DNA of 6,780 bases from Chloroflexota bacterium. Its GTDB lineage: Bacteria > Chloroflexota > Limnocylindria > P2-11E. This document shows, piece by piece, positions 1 through 5,988 of the stretch. The notes under the pieces were generated by a model. That model saw only the letters and a list, made by a program, of their open reading frames with translations. It made no database searches and was not told where the DNA came from. The stretch covers positions 1 through 6,780 of the forward strand of contig JANXXG010000413.1 in the NCBI GenBank assembly GCA_025350745.1, given 5' to 3'. Numbering within the stretch: position 1 is the first letter of the stretch; each line of letters begins with the position of its first letter. Both the position numbers and the translations under genes were made by a program.

Positions 1-379
1 TCGAGACGAGGATGACGCCCGGCCGAAGCGCCTTCAGCCGATCGAATCCCAGGCCGAGCCGCCCGAGGGCGCCGGGGGCGCCGGTCTCGACGATCGCGTC
101 GGCGGTCGTGACGAGCTGTTCGAAGAGCTCTCGGTCGGCCGGCAGCGTGAGGTCGAGCCGGATAGCGCGCTTGTTCGTCGAGAGGTATGCCTCCCGAAGG
201 CTCGCACCGACGTCGGCGCCATCCAGCACGCGAGGCCCGCTCATCGGCCGAGCGTCGGGAGCGGTGACACGCACCACCTCAGCCCCGAGATCGGCGAGCA
301 GCTTCGTCGCGTAGGCACCGCGCTCGTCGGCGAGGTCGATGAGACGGAGGCCGGTCAACGGGCCGGATGCGTCGGGCAT
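1..379 (-). CDS. Class III (CaiB/BaiF family) CoA-transferase, N-terminal part, cut by window edge
   Basis: Only the first 126 residues are present; the gene runs off the left edge. Class III CoA-transferases move CoA between a CoA-thioester and a free carboxylic acid in the cytoplasm, usually to activate an acid for catabolism. The visible part has the family's N-terminal pattern: an opening 'LTGLRLIDLADERGAYATKLL' type strand-helix (residues 8-28), 'LADLGAEVVRV' (29-39), an 'LSTNKRAIRLDL' stretch (65-76) matching the usual N-R-G-K-R-S-V-x-L-D-L, and 'AIVETGAPGALGRLGLGFDRL' (95-115), where the family has D-V-V-x-E-N-x-x-P-G. The catalytic Asp expected further on lies outside the window, so activity cannot be judged. 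It is the third gene of the minus-strand operon. Its ATG lies two codons after the RpiR stop, in the same frame, with no Shine-Dalgarno sequence, so translation probably depends on reinitiation. The family is confident; the acid substrate is unknown. Confidence 0.88.
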   Translation of the reverse strand, partial: MPDASGPLTGLRLIDLADERGAYATKLLADLGAEVVRVTAPDARPMSGPRVLDGADVGASLREAYLSTNKRAIRLDLTLPADRELFEQLVTTADAIVETGAPGALGRLGLGFDRLKALRPGVILVS

Positions 380-385
380 CAGCGA

Positions 386-1318
386 CTAGTCATCGGGCTT
401 GAGGACGAACTGATCCCACTCGTTCATGAGCTTCATGACGCGGCCGTAGCGATCCATCGCATCCGTCTTCCGCGCAAGCGTCGCCCCATTCAAGAGCGCG
501 TTCGTCACGGCCATCGCCGCGACCAGCGAGTTCTGCGCCCCCACTCCTGATGCGACCGTCGGCAGGACGATCTGTACCAGCTGCCCGACGGGCGAGATCG
601 GCGTGTCGGTGACAGCGATGAGCTGGGTCTTTTGCCGGTTGGCCCACTTCGCCGCCCGCACCGAGCTCGACGCGTACGGCGGGAACGTGTAGATAAGGAG
701 CGCGTCCGCCGGCTGCAGACCGACGAGCTGCGACGCGAGCGCATGGTCCTCGCCGTTCAAGAGGATCGTCTCGCCGCGGATGCGGTCCAGCGCGAGCGCC
801 GCGTAGTACGCGACCGCGAACGAGGTGACAGCCCCGATGACATACAGGCGCCGGGCGCGCGCGATGACCTCGACCGCGAGCTCGAGGTCCTGGGTCGATA
901 GGCCAAAGACGGTTTTCCGCAGGTTCTCGACGTCGTGGTCGAACGAACGCGCGAAGACCGATGCGCCCAGGTGCGCGGTCATGCGCCCCTCGCCGCCGTC
1001 GCCGGCGCTCGTGCGAAGCTGCGTACGGACCCGCACCCGCACGCGGGCCTGAAGGTCTTGGTAGCCGTCGAGGCCCAAGCGATACGCGAACCGCACGACG
1101 GTGGATGGGCTCACCCCGAGCTTGCTCGCGAGCTTGTCGACGGTGGCGAATGCGACGAACTCCGGATCCTCGACGATGGCCTCCGCGATGCGCTTCTGCG
1201 ACTGCGTGAGCTCGTCGTACCTGTGGCGCATCTCCGTCACGACATCGCCAGACCCGGCCGGCGCGACCGGAGGCGGCGCATCGATCGTTGCGGTCTTCGC
1301 GGCGCTTCGTTCTTTCAC
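386..1318 (-). CDS. RpiR-family transcriptional regulator (HTH + SIS domain)
   Basis: This is a 310-residue protein of normal RpiR-family length. RpiR regulators bind DNA through an N-terminal helix-turn-helix and sense a ligand, often a sugar phosphate, through a C-terminal SIS (sugar isomerase) domain. The HTH_6 region covers about residues 31-100: 'ELTQSQKRIAEAIVEDPEFV' (36-55) followed by the helix-turn-helix 'DKLASKLGVSPSTVVRFAYR' (61-80) and 'LGLDGYQDLQ'. The SIS domain covers about 145-275, starting 'LELAVEVIARARRLYVIGAV' (145-164), with 'ALLIYTFPPYASSSVRAAKW' (206-225) and 'TQLIAVTDTPISPV' (231-244). The GTG start was chosen because AGGAGG sits 4 nt upstream; the frame is open 21 more codons upstream, but that stretch lies inside the previous gene. 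It lies directly behind the TPP enzyme in one operon, so it probably controls that operon, most likely through the palindrome at 3146-3162. SIS ligand unknown; most known ones are phosphosugars, which fits the neighbours poorly. Confidence 0.93.
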   Translation of the reverse strand: MKERSAAKTATIDAPPPVAPAGSGDVVTEMRHRYDELTQSQKRIAEAIVEDPEFVAFATVDKLASKLGVSPSTVVRFAYRLGLDGYQDLQARVRVRVRTQLRTSAGDGGEGRMTAHLGASVFARSFDHDVENLRKTVFGLSTQDLELAVEVIARARRLYVIGAVTSFAVAYYAALALDRIRGETILLNGEDHALASQLVGLQPADALLIYTFPPYASSSVRAAKWANRQKTQLIAVTDTPISPVGQLVQIVLPTVASGVGAQNSLVAAMAVTNALLNGATLARKTDAMDRYGRVMKLMNEWDQFVLKPDD

Positions 1319-1322
1319 GCGA

Positions 1323-1328
1323 CCTCCT
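1323..1328 (-). promoter_or_regulatory. Shine-Dalgarno AGGAGG for the RpiR gene, overlapping the upstream stop
   Basis: On the minus strand the TPP-enzyme stop TAG (1329-1327) runs straight into GGAGG, giving TAGGAGGTCGC-GTG. The strong ribosome binding site fixes the GTG at 1318 as the start and shows tight translational linkage of the two genes. The 4-nt spacer is on the short side. Confidence 0.85.
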
Positions 1329-3099
1329 AGGCCTTCGTCTTGAGCCGCAGCAGGCCCTGGCTGGGGTAGCTCTCGCCCCACTTGTCCGGGTACGCGCGAT
1401 CAAGGCCCTTGGTGAAGTACGTCGGGATACCGAGGTCGATCGGGACGTCGACGATGTACGGACGCCCGCTCGCGAACGCCCGCTCCAACGCCGGCCGGAA
1501 CTGCCCGGCAGTCTCGACGCGCTCGCCTTCGGCTCCGTACGCCCGCGCGAGTGCGGCGAAGTCCGGGTTGTAGGGCTGGCCGGTGTCCACACGGGTGAAC
1601 TTCGTCCAAGGATGGACCCGCTTGTACGCGTTGAACGCGCCCTTGCGTTCGATGCCGAACTCGTTGTTGTTGAGGATCACCCAAACAGCGGGGAGCGCGT
1701 ACTCCACCGCGGTCGCCACGATGCTCGACGTCATGTTGAACGCGCCGTCGCCGGTGAGGACCAGCGCCGCACGATCCGGTTCGGCGGCGAGTGCGCCAAG
1801 GACGCCCGAGGACGCCCAGCTCATCTCGGCCATGCCGGGGTTGATCTGCCACGCGCCGGGCGTGCGGATCGTCATGTATGGCTCGGCGTATTGGATGACA
1901 TCGCCGACATCGATGTAGACGCGTCCGTTCTTCGGGAGGGCCTCGCCGGCCTCATAGGAGAGACGGCCGGGATGGATCGGCGACGTCGGCGACGTGATGA
2001 CCGGTCTGATCTCCTCGCGCCAGCGCGAGCGCATGTCAGAGATCTGCTTGACCCAGCCGTCGCCGTTTCGGCGCCCGTTCGTCGCGCTCGCCAGATCGTC
2101 AAAGAAGAGCTTCGCGTCCGAAAGCAGCCCGACCTCGACCGGATAGTTGCGCCCGACCTCGGCCGGATCGAGATCGACCTGCACGATCTTCGTCTTCGTG
2201 ATGTCGTAGATGGACCCCTTGCGCCAGTTGCCGGCGTGGTTGTCGGCGAACCGCGCGCCCACCGCCACGATGACGTCCGCCTCGCGCGTCGCTTCGGCGG
2301 CGCAGCCGGTGCCGGAACGGCCGACCGGGCCGAGCGAGAGCTCATGCTCCTCCGAGACGACACCCTTGCCGACGAGCGTCGTCACGATCGGCACGTTCAG
2401 CTTTTCGGCGACCGCGCGCAGTGATTCGGGTGCGCCGGACGACCGCGCGGTCCCGCCGCCCGCAAGGATGAGCGGGCGTTCGGCGTTCGCAAGCAGCGAT
2501 GCGATGCGGTCCAGCGAGCTCGGATCACCGCGCTGGCGCGTGCTCACGCTCCGCCGCGACGGCCCCTCGACCTCGCCCTCGAGCTCGGCAAGCTGCACGT
2601 CGTAAGGCACCTGGACGAAGACCGGTCCCGGACGACCGCTCGTCGCAATGCGGTACGCCTGATTGAGGACGTCGATCACTAGGTCCGGGCGCACCACCAG
2701 CCACGAGCCTTTCGTTACGGGGCGGAAGACACTGAGCGCGTCTTCGTGGCCGTGAAAGAAGATCTCCTGCATCGTCGCCTTGCCAAAGAAGTGGGTGGAG
2801 CCGGCGCCGCCGATGAGGAGGAGCGGGATCGAATCGTGCATCGCGTTCGCCACGCCGCCGACGCAGTTCAGAAGACCGGGGCCCTTCGTGACGAGCACCG
2901 GCGCAAGGCGCCCGGTGACCCGGTAATACGTGTCGGCCATATGCACCGCCTGCGACTCGTGCTTCGCCTGGAATCCCTTGAGCTCGGGCTTGTCGACGAG
3001 GGCGTCGAGGAGTCCCCAGATGGCACCGCCGGCGATGCCGAAGTAGTGCTCCATCCCCGCGAGCTCCAGCCACGTTGCGATCGCGTCCACGACACGCAT
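1327..3099 (-). CDS. Thiamine diphosphate-dependent enzyme, acetolactate synthase large-subunit superfamily
   Basis: This 590-residue cytoplasmic enzyme has the usual length and three-domain order of the acetolactate synthase (AHAS) superfamily, which makes or breaks carbon-carbon bonds next to a carbonyl using thiamine diphosphate. The N-terminal Pyr domain (about 1-170) has 'GIAGGAIWGLLDAL' (21-34), the expected catalytic Glu at E48 in 'KHESQAVHMADTYYRVTGR' (46-64), and 'TKGPGLLNCVGGVANA' (71-86). The central domain (about 190-335) ends in 'VQVDLDPAEVGRNYPVEVGL' (306-325), typical of AHAS. The C-terminal PP domain (about 370-560) holds the Mg/TPP motif GDG (450-452) through NNN (477-479). 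The ATG at 3099 has GGAGG 7 nt upstream. It is first in a minus-strand operon with RpiR and CoA-transferase genes. True acetolactate synthase for branched-chain amino acids is unlikely, as no small subunit or ilv gene adjoins it. A lyase, decarboxylase or carboligase for a catabolic keto acid is equally possible. Confidence 0.9.
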   Translation of the reverse strand: MRVVDAIATWLELAGMEHYFGIAGGAIWGLLDALVDKPELKGFQAKHESQAVHMADTYYRVTGRLAPVLVTKGPGLLNCVGGVANAMHDSIPLLLIGGAGSTHFFGKATMQEIFFHGHEDALSVFRPVTKGSWLVVRPDLVIDVLNQAYRIATSGRPGPVFVQVPYDVQLAELEGEVEGPSRRSVSTRQRGDPSSLDRIASLLANAERPLILAGGGTARSSGAPESLRAVAEKLNVPIVTTLVGKGVVSEEHELSLGPVGRSGTGCAAEATREADVIVAVGARFADNHAGNWRKGSIYDITKTKIVQVDLDPAEVGRNYPVEVGLLSDAKLFFDDLASATNGRRNGDGWVKQISDMRSRWREEIRPVITSPTSPIHPGRLSYEAGEALPKNGRVYIDVGDVIQYAEPYMTIRTPGAWQINPGMAEMSWASSGVLGALAAEPDRAALVLTGDGAFNMTSSIVATAVEYALPAVWVILNNNEFGIERKGAFNAYKRVHPWTKFTRVDTGQPYNPDFAALARAYGAEGERVETAGQFRPALERAFASGRPYIVDVPIDLGIPTYFTKGLDRAYPDKWGESYPSQGLLRLKTKA

Positions 3100-3138
3100 G
3101 TCCCGCCCTCCCGCCGCTGCAATGGGGTCGCAACGTGG
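3070..3138. repeat. 11-bp perfect inverted repeat flanking the TPP-enzyme start
   Basis: CCACGTTGCGA (3070-3080) and TCGCAACGTGG (3128-3138) are exact reverse complements separated by 47 bp. The stretch between them holds the Shine-Dalgarno and ATG of the TPP-enzyme gene. The right arm overlaps the predicted transcription start near 3133 and carries the same GCAAC core as the operator half-site. It may be a leader RNA stem, a spaced protein site, or chance. Confidence 0.45.
3107..3111 (-). promoter_or_regulatory. Shine-Dalgarno GGAGG for the TPP-enzyme gene
   Basis: On the minus strand GGGAGGGCGGGAC precedes the ATG at 3099, putting GGAGG 7 nt from the start. This decides for the 590-residue product. 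The frame stays open to a TTG at 3168, but that TTG is the first half of the -35 box, so it is not a start. Confidence 0.8.
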
Positions 3139-3139
3139 T

Positions 3140-3168
3140 ACTTTGGCAACAAATATTGTTGCTGTCAA
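3140..3168 (-). promoter_or_regulatory. Predicted sigma-70-type promoter of the TPP-rpiR-CoA-transferase operon
   Basis: Read on the minus strand, a perfect -35 hexamer TTGACA (3168-3163) is followed by exactly 17 bp and then CAAAGT (3145-3140). CAAAGT is a weak -10 that matches TATAAT at three of six positions, including the important second A and last T. Transcription would begin near 3133, giving a leader of roughly 34 nt before the ATG at 3099. The spacer is filled by the palindrome described separately. The -35 and spacing are seen directly; promoter activity is inferred. Confidence 0.6.
3146..3162. promoter_or_regulatory. Perfect 17-bp palindrome, likely operator (GCAACAA-ATA-TTGTTGC)
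   Basis: The two 7-bp arms, GCAACAA (3146-3152) and TTGTTGC (3156-3162), are exact reverse complements around the AT-only centre ATA. This is an AT-rich island in otherwise GC-rich DNA. It fills the whole spacer between the minus-strand -35 and -10 boxes, so a dimer bound here would block RNA polymerase. It also lies 23 bp upstream of the divergent plus-strand gene and overlaps TTGGCA (3143-3148), a possible plus-strand -35 that lacks a convincing -10. A further GCAAC half-site lies at 3130-3134. The RpiR protein encoded two genes away is the best candidate binder, since that family binds dyad operators of about this size. The palindrome is certain; binding by this RpiR is inferred. Confidence 0.75.
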
Positions 3169-3184
3169 CGCTGAGTGACAGAAG

Positions 3185-4171
3185 ATGAGCCGGTCACCTG
3201 ACGACCCGCCGGTCCTGCCGAAAGAGCGCCCGCGCGCGGGAGCGGTGCGGTCGCGGCTGATGCTGGAGGTCGCCTCCGAACTCGTCTCCAGACCCGATCA
3301 GGCCGCTCGCCAGGCACGCGTGTCCCTCCGGACGCAGGGCGGTGAGGGCTGGGAGCTGACGCTCTTCGGCAGCGACTCGGTCCTCGGCGCGCCCGCGGTC
3401 GCGAGCGGCGAGGTGACCTTCGCGATCGTGAATCCGGCGACGGCGATCGGGCCCGCGGTCCGCGGACTCCCGCCCTTCGAGCACCCCCTCGACCTCGCCG
3501 CGATCGCGACGATCCCCTCCCACGATCAGCTCGGCTTCGCCATCGCCGCGCGTCACGGCATCACGAGCCTCGATGAGCTGCGGGTGCGCCGACCGGCCCT
3601 GCGGCTCTCTCTCCGCGCGCAGCCGGACCACTCGGTCCATACCGTCGTCGATCACGTGCTCGGCGCCGTGGGGGTCTCGCTCGCGGAGATCCGGGCGTGG
3701 GGCGGGACGATCCGTTACGACGATGACATCCCGGACCGCGGGGCGCGCGCAGCAGCGATCCGCGCCGGCGAGATCGATGCCGTATTCGACGAGGGCACCT
3801 ACAACTGGATCGACCTCGGCCTGCTCGCAGGTCTGACGTTCGCCGCGCTGCCCGAATCTTCGCTCGCGCGCCTCGCCGCGATGGGCTACCGGCGGAGCGC
3901 GCTGTCCGCGCGCCGCCACCCGGCGCTCGGCGCGGACGTCCCGACGATCGACTTCAGCGGGTTCCTCGTGTACACGCGGAGCGCGACCGCCGACGGTGTG
4001 GTCACCGCGTTCTGCGAGTCGCTGGTCGCACGGGCCGACCGCATCCCTTGGCAGGGCGGTCCGAGCCTGCCCCTCGACCGGATCGCGTCGGACAGGATCG
4101 ACGCGCCGATCCCGATCCCCTTCCATCCCGCGGCAGCGCGCTTCTGGGCCGCGAAGGAGTTGCTCGGATGA
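3185..4171 (+). CDS. TAXI/NMT1-like periplasmic-binding-protein-fold protein without signal peptide
   Basis: This 328-residue protein resembles the TAXI family of TRAP-transporter solute receptors and related NMT1-type type 2 binding proteins, which clamp a small organic ligand between two lobes. Landmarks are 'LTLFGSDSVLGAPAVASGEV' (58-77), 'FAIVNPATAIGPAVRG' (79-94), 'IPSHDQLGFAIAARHGITSL' (110-129), 'QPDHSVHTVVDHVLGAVGV' (146-164), 'AGEIDAVFDEGTYNWID' (194-210), 'TIDFSGFLVYT' (254-264) and a C-terminal 'IPFHPAAARFWAAKELL' (311-327), close to the P-x-H-P-G/A-A-x-x-x-Y/W ending of TAXI proteins. The N-terminus is charged and proline-rich with no hydrophobic stretch or lipobox, so it should stay in the cytoplasm. 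No TRAP membrane subunit is adjacent. The ATG has only GAAG directly before it; a GTG at 3245 with GGGAG nearby is an alternative start that would drop 20 residues. Its stop overlaps the next start. It could be an enzyme or intracellular sensor rather than a transport receptor. Confidence 0.78.
   Translation: MSRSPDDPPVLPKERPRAGAVRSRLMLEVASELVSRPDQAARQARVSLRTQGGEGWELTLFGSDSVLGAPAVASGEVTFAIVNPATAIGPAVRGLPPFEHPLDLAAIATIPSHDQLGFAIAARHGITSLDELRVRRPALRLSLRAQPDHSVHTVVDHVLGAVGVSLAEIRAWGGTIRYDDDIPDRGARAAAIRAGEIDAVFDEGTYNWIDLGLLAGLTFAALPESSLARLAAMGYRRSALSARRHPALGADVPTIDFSGFLVYTRSATADGVVTAFCESLVARADRIPWQGGPSLPLDRIASDRIDAPIPIPFHPAAARFWAAKELLG
4154..4159 (+). promoter_or_regulatory. Shine-Dalgarno AAGGAG for the decarboxylase-family gene
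   Basis: AAGGAG lies inside the end of the preceding gene, 8 nt before the ATG at 4168. It fixes that ATG as the start, although the frame is open 40 codons further upstream within the previous gene. Confidence 0.85.
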
Positions 4172-5157
4172 ACGAAGTGGCCCTGACGCTCGCCATCAGC
4201 GACTACGATCACGTTCGCGATCTCACGAGTGGCAAGGTCAGGGCGGAAGGGATCACGCTCACCTGCCTCGACCTCAGCATCCCCGAGATCTTCGCGCGCT
4301 TCACCGCGCATCGGGAGTGGGACGTGAGCGAGATCGGCTTGGGCAAGTACGCTGCGCTCCGGTCCCAGGGTGACGACTCGATGATCGCGATCCCGGTATT
4401 CCCGTCCCGCATCTTCCGCCAGTCCGCGATCTACGTGCTGACCTCAAGTCCGCTCGAGGACCCCGGCCAGCTCGCGGGCACCCGCGTCGGTCTCCCTGAA
4501 TGGGCCCAGACCGCCGCGATCTACTGCCGCGGCTGGCTCGCCCATGACTGTGGAGTCGAGCTCAGCTCGATCGAGTGGCACCAGGCCGGCGTGGACGAGG
4601 CGGGTCGCAAGGAGAAGGTCGCGCTTCAGCTGCCTGCCGGAGTGCACATCGTGCCGCGACCCGAGACGTCGCTGAACGAGCTGCTGCTTTCGGGTGGGGT
4701 CGATGCCATCATGACCGCCCAACCTCCCCGCGCCTTTGTCGCGCGCGACCCACGCGTGCGGCGCCTGCTGCGCGATCCCCTGACGGTCGAGCAGCGCTAC
4801 TGGAAGCAGACCGGCGTGTTCCCCATCATGCACACGGTCGCGATCAGGCGCGAGGCGCTCGAAGCACATCCGTGGATCGCGGCGAACCTGCTGTCGGCAT
4901 TCGAAGCCGCGAAGCAGAGGAGCCTCGCGCGCGCGGTCGATCCGGCGGGCGCGCGCTTCCCCATCCCGTGGGTGACGACCTACGCCGAGCAGGCGGAGGC
5001 CGCGCACGGCCCGGACTTCTGGCCGTACGGCGTCGAGGCGAACCGCGTGACGCTGGACGCGTTCCTCGGATTCGCTCACGAGCAGGGCGTGGCGCAGCGG
5101 CGCCTGGCACCCGAGGATCTCTTCGCCAAGACGACGCTACAGGCGGTCCGGGTCTAG
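4168..5157 (+). CDS. 4,5-dihydroxyphthalate decarboxylase-family protein (PBP-like fold)
   Basis: This 329-residue protein matches the 4,5-dihydroxyphthalate decarboxylase (Pht5-like) family along its length. The characterised member removes one carboxyl from 4,5-dihydroxyphthalate to give protocatechuate; many relatives have unknown substrates. Recognisable blocks are 'GKVRAEGITLTCLDLSIPEI' (22-41), 'EWDVSEIGLGKYAAL' (50-64), 'IAIPVFPSRIFRQSAIYV' (73-90), 'VGLPEWAQTAAIYCRGWL' (107-124), 'SLNELLLSGGVDAIM' (168-182), 'GVFPIMHTVAIRREAL' (216-231) and a C-terminal block from 283 to 320 ending 'RRLAPEDLFA'. There is no signal peptide, so it is cytoplasmic. It overlaps the TAXI-like gene by ATGA, so the two are probably made in matched amounts and may act together. 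No phthalate dioxygenase or protocatechuate gene is visible, so phthalate as substrate is unproven. An NMT1-type binding protein is the main alternative. Confidence 0.85.
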   Translation: MNEVALTLAISDYDHVRDLTSGKVRAEGITLTCLDLSIPEIFARFTAHREWDVSEIGLGKYAALRSQGDDSMIAIPVFPSRIFRQSAIYVLTSSPLEDPGQLAGTRVGLPEWAQTAAIYCRGWLAHDCGVELSSIEWHQAGVDEAGRKEKVALQLPAGVHIVPRPETSLNELLLSGGVDAIMTAQPPRAFVARDPRVRRLLRDPLTVEQRYWKQTGVFPIMHTVAIRREALEAHPWIAANLLSAFEAAKQRSLARAVDPAGARFPIPWVTTYAEQAEAAHGPDFWPYGVEANRVTLDAFLGFAHEQGVAQRRLAPEDLFAKTTLQAVRV

Positions 5158-5988
5158 CTACGCACCGGCCCGCTCATCGACCCTCCAGGACGTGACCCGC
5201 GCCAGCAGCCAGCCGGTCGCTGCATGGATGAGGACGCCGACGACCATGATCGCGAAGATCGGCACCAGCATGTCCGCCGTTCGGAAGGTGTGCGCCGAGG
5301 TGAGGATGAGGCCGCCCAGGCCCGTGATCGCACCCGTCATCTGGGCGACCACGACACCGACCCACGCAGCCGAGAGCGCGATGCGAAGTCCCGCGAAGAT
5401 GAACGGCACCGACGCCGGCAAGATGATCGTCCGCATGATCTGCCAGTCCGAGGCGCAGAACGCGCGGCCGCCATCGACCAGATCGTTCTCGACATTCCGC
5501 GCTCCCGCCGCGGCGTTGATGACGATCGGCAGGAGCGTCGACTCGAACACGAGCGCGACCTGGAACTGGAGACTGAAGCCGAACCACAGGATGAACAACG
5601 GCACGAGTGCGACACTCGGGATGACGTACAGGAACGTGATGTACGGATCGAGGACGAACTCGAGGGATCGGTAGCGCCCCATGAGGAGGCCGATCGGGAT
5701 GCCGGCCGTCAGGCCGAGGGTGGTGCCGATACCGAAGGCCCGAAGGCTGTCATAGAGCGGCTCCCAGATGGTCGGTTCCTGGCTCGCGTAGGTCACGATG
5801 GCGGCAGCCACTTCGCTCGGTGGCGCCCACAGGGCGCGGTTGATCGGCGCGGCGAGGACCTCCCATGTTCCGATCAGAACGACGAACGTCATCGCGCGGA
5901 TGCCCCAGACGACGGCTGGTCGGTCGAGCACGCGCCTGCGCCGCTCGCGAGTGGCGAGGACACGCGGCGTGGCGGCTGCAGCGGTCAT
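5158..5988 (-). CDS. ABC transporter permease, SsuC/TauC type (second of pair)
   Basis: This 276-residue inner-membrane protein has the normal length of nitrate/sulfonate/NMT1-type permeases. A charged, Arg-rich N-terminus precedes a first membrane segment at about 30-46. Further hydrophobic segments lie at about 86-104, 117-137, 143-160, 194-220 and 241-262. The binding-protein-dependent transport domain includes the cytoplasmic EAA loop, 'VDGGRAFCASDWQIMRTIIL' (171-190) followed by P191, then 'FAGLRIALSAAW' (198-209). This loop docks on the ATPase. The loop's usual conserved Gly is Cys here (C178). The start ATG overlaps the stop of the upstream permease (ATGA), with GGAGGT 12 nt before it. 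Its stop directly abuts that of the convergent decarboxylase-family gene. It likely forms a heterodimeric channel with its neighbour; no ATPase or exported binding protein lies in the window. Substrate unknown. Confidence 0.92.
   Translation of the reverse strand: MTAAAATPRVLATRERRRRVLDRPAVVWGIRAMTFVVLIGTWEVLAAPINRALWAPPSEVAAAIVTYASQEPTIWEPLYDSLRAFGIGTTLGLTAGIPIGLLMGRYRSLEFVLDPYITFLYVIPSVALVPLFILWFGFSLQFQVALVFESTLLPIVINAAAGARNVENDLVDGGRAFCASDWQIMRTIILPASVPFIFAGLRIALSAAWVGVVVAQMTGAITGLGGLILTSAHTFRTADMLVPIFAIMVVGVLIHAATGWLLARVTSWRVDERAGA

Noticed and set aside
1288..2424. 378-residue open frame on the plus strand antisense to the TPP and RpiR genes
   Set aside because: It is rich in Arg, Asp and Val with no family motifs, and it lies opposite well-conserved coding sequence. 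It is typical of a shadow frame in high-G+C DNA. The same applies to the frames at 390-1592 (-), 3194-4126 (-), 4444-5079 (-) and 5224-6099 (+).
1327..3099. Inositol-pathway TPP hydrolase (IolD), suggested by the neighbouring RpiR regulator
   Set aside because: RpiR regulators do control inositol genes in some bacteria, but no other inositol enzyme is present and the sequence looks more like the acetolactate synthase branch.
3100..3168. Longer N-terminus for the TPP enzyme starting from TTG at 3168
   Set aside because: That TTG is part of the -35 box, and the extension would code through the operator and -10 region. The ATG at 3099 has a good Shine-Dalgarno sequence and begins the conserved domain.
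3185..4171. Exported TRAP-transporter solute receptor
   Set aside because: There is no hydrophobic signal segment or lipobox near any plausible start, and no TRAP membrane subunit adjoins the gene.
5143..5173. GC-rich imperfect hairpin (GCGGTCCGG / CCGGCCCGC) spanning the two convergent stops as a terminator
   Set aside because: There is one mismatch in a 9-bp stem, a 13-nt loop and no T-run on either side. Such stems are expected by chance in this base composition.
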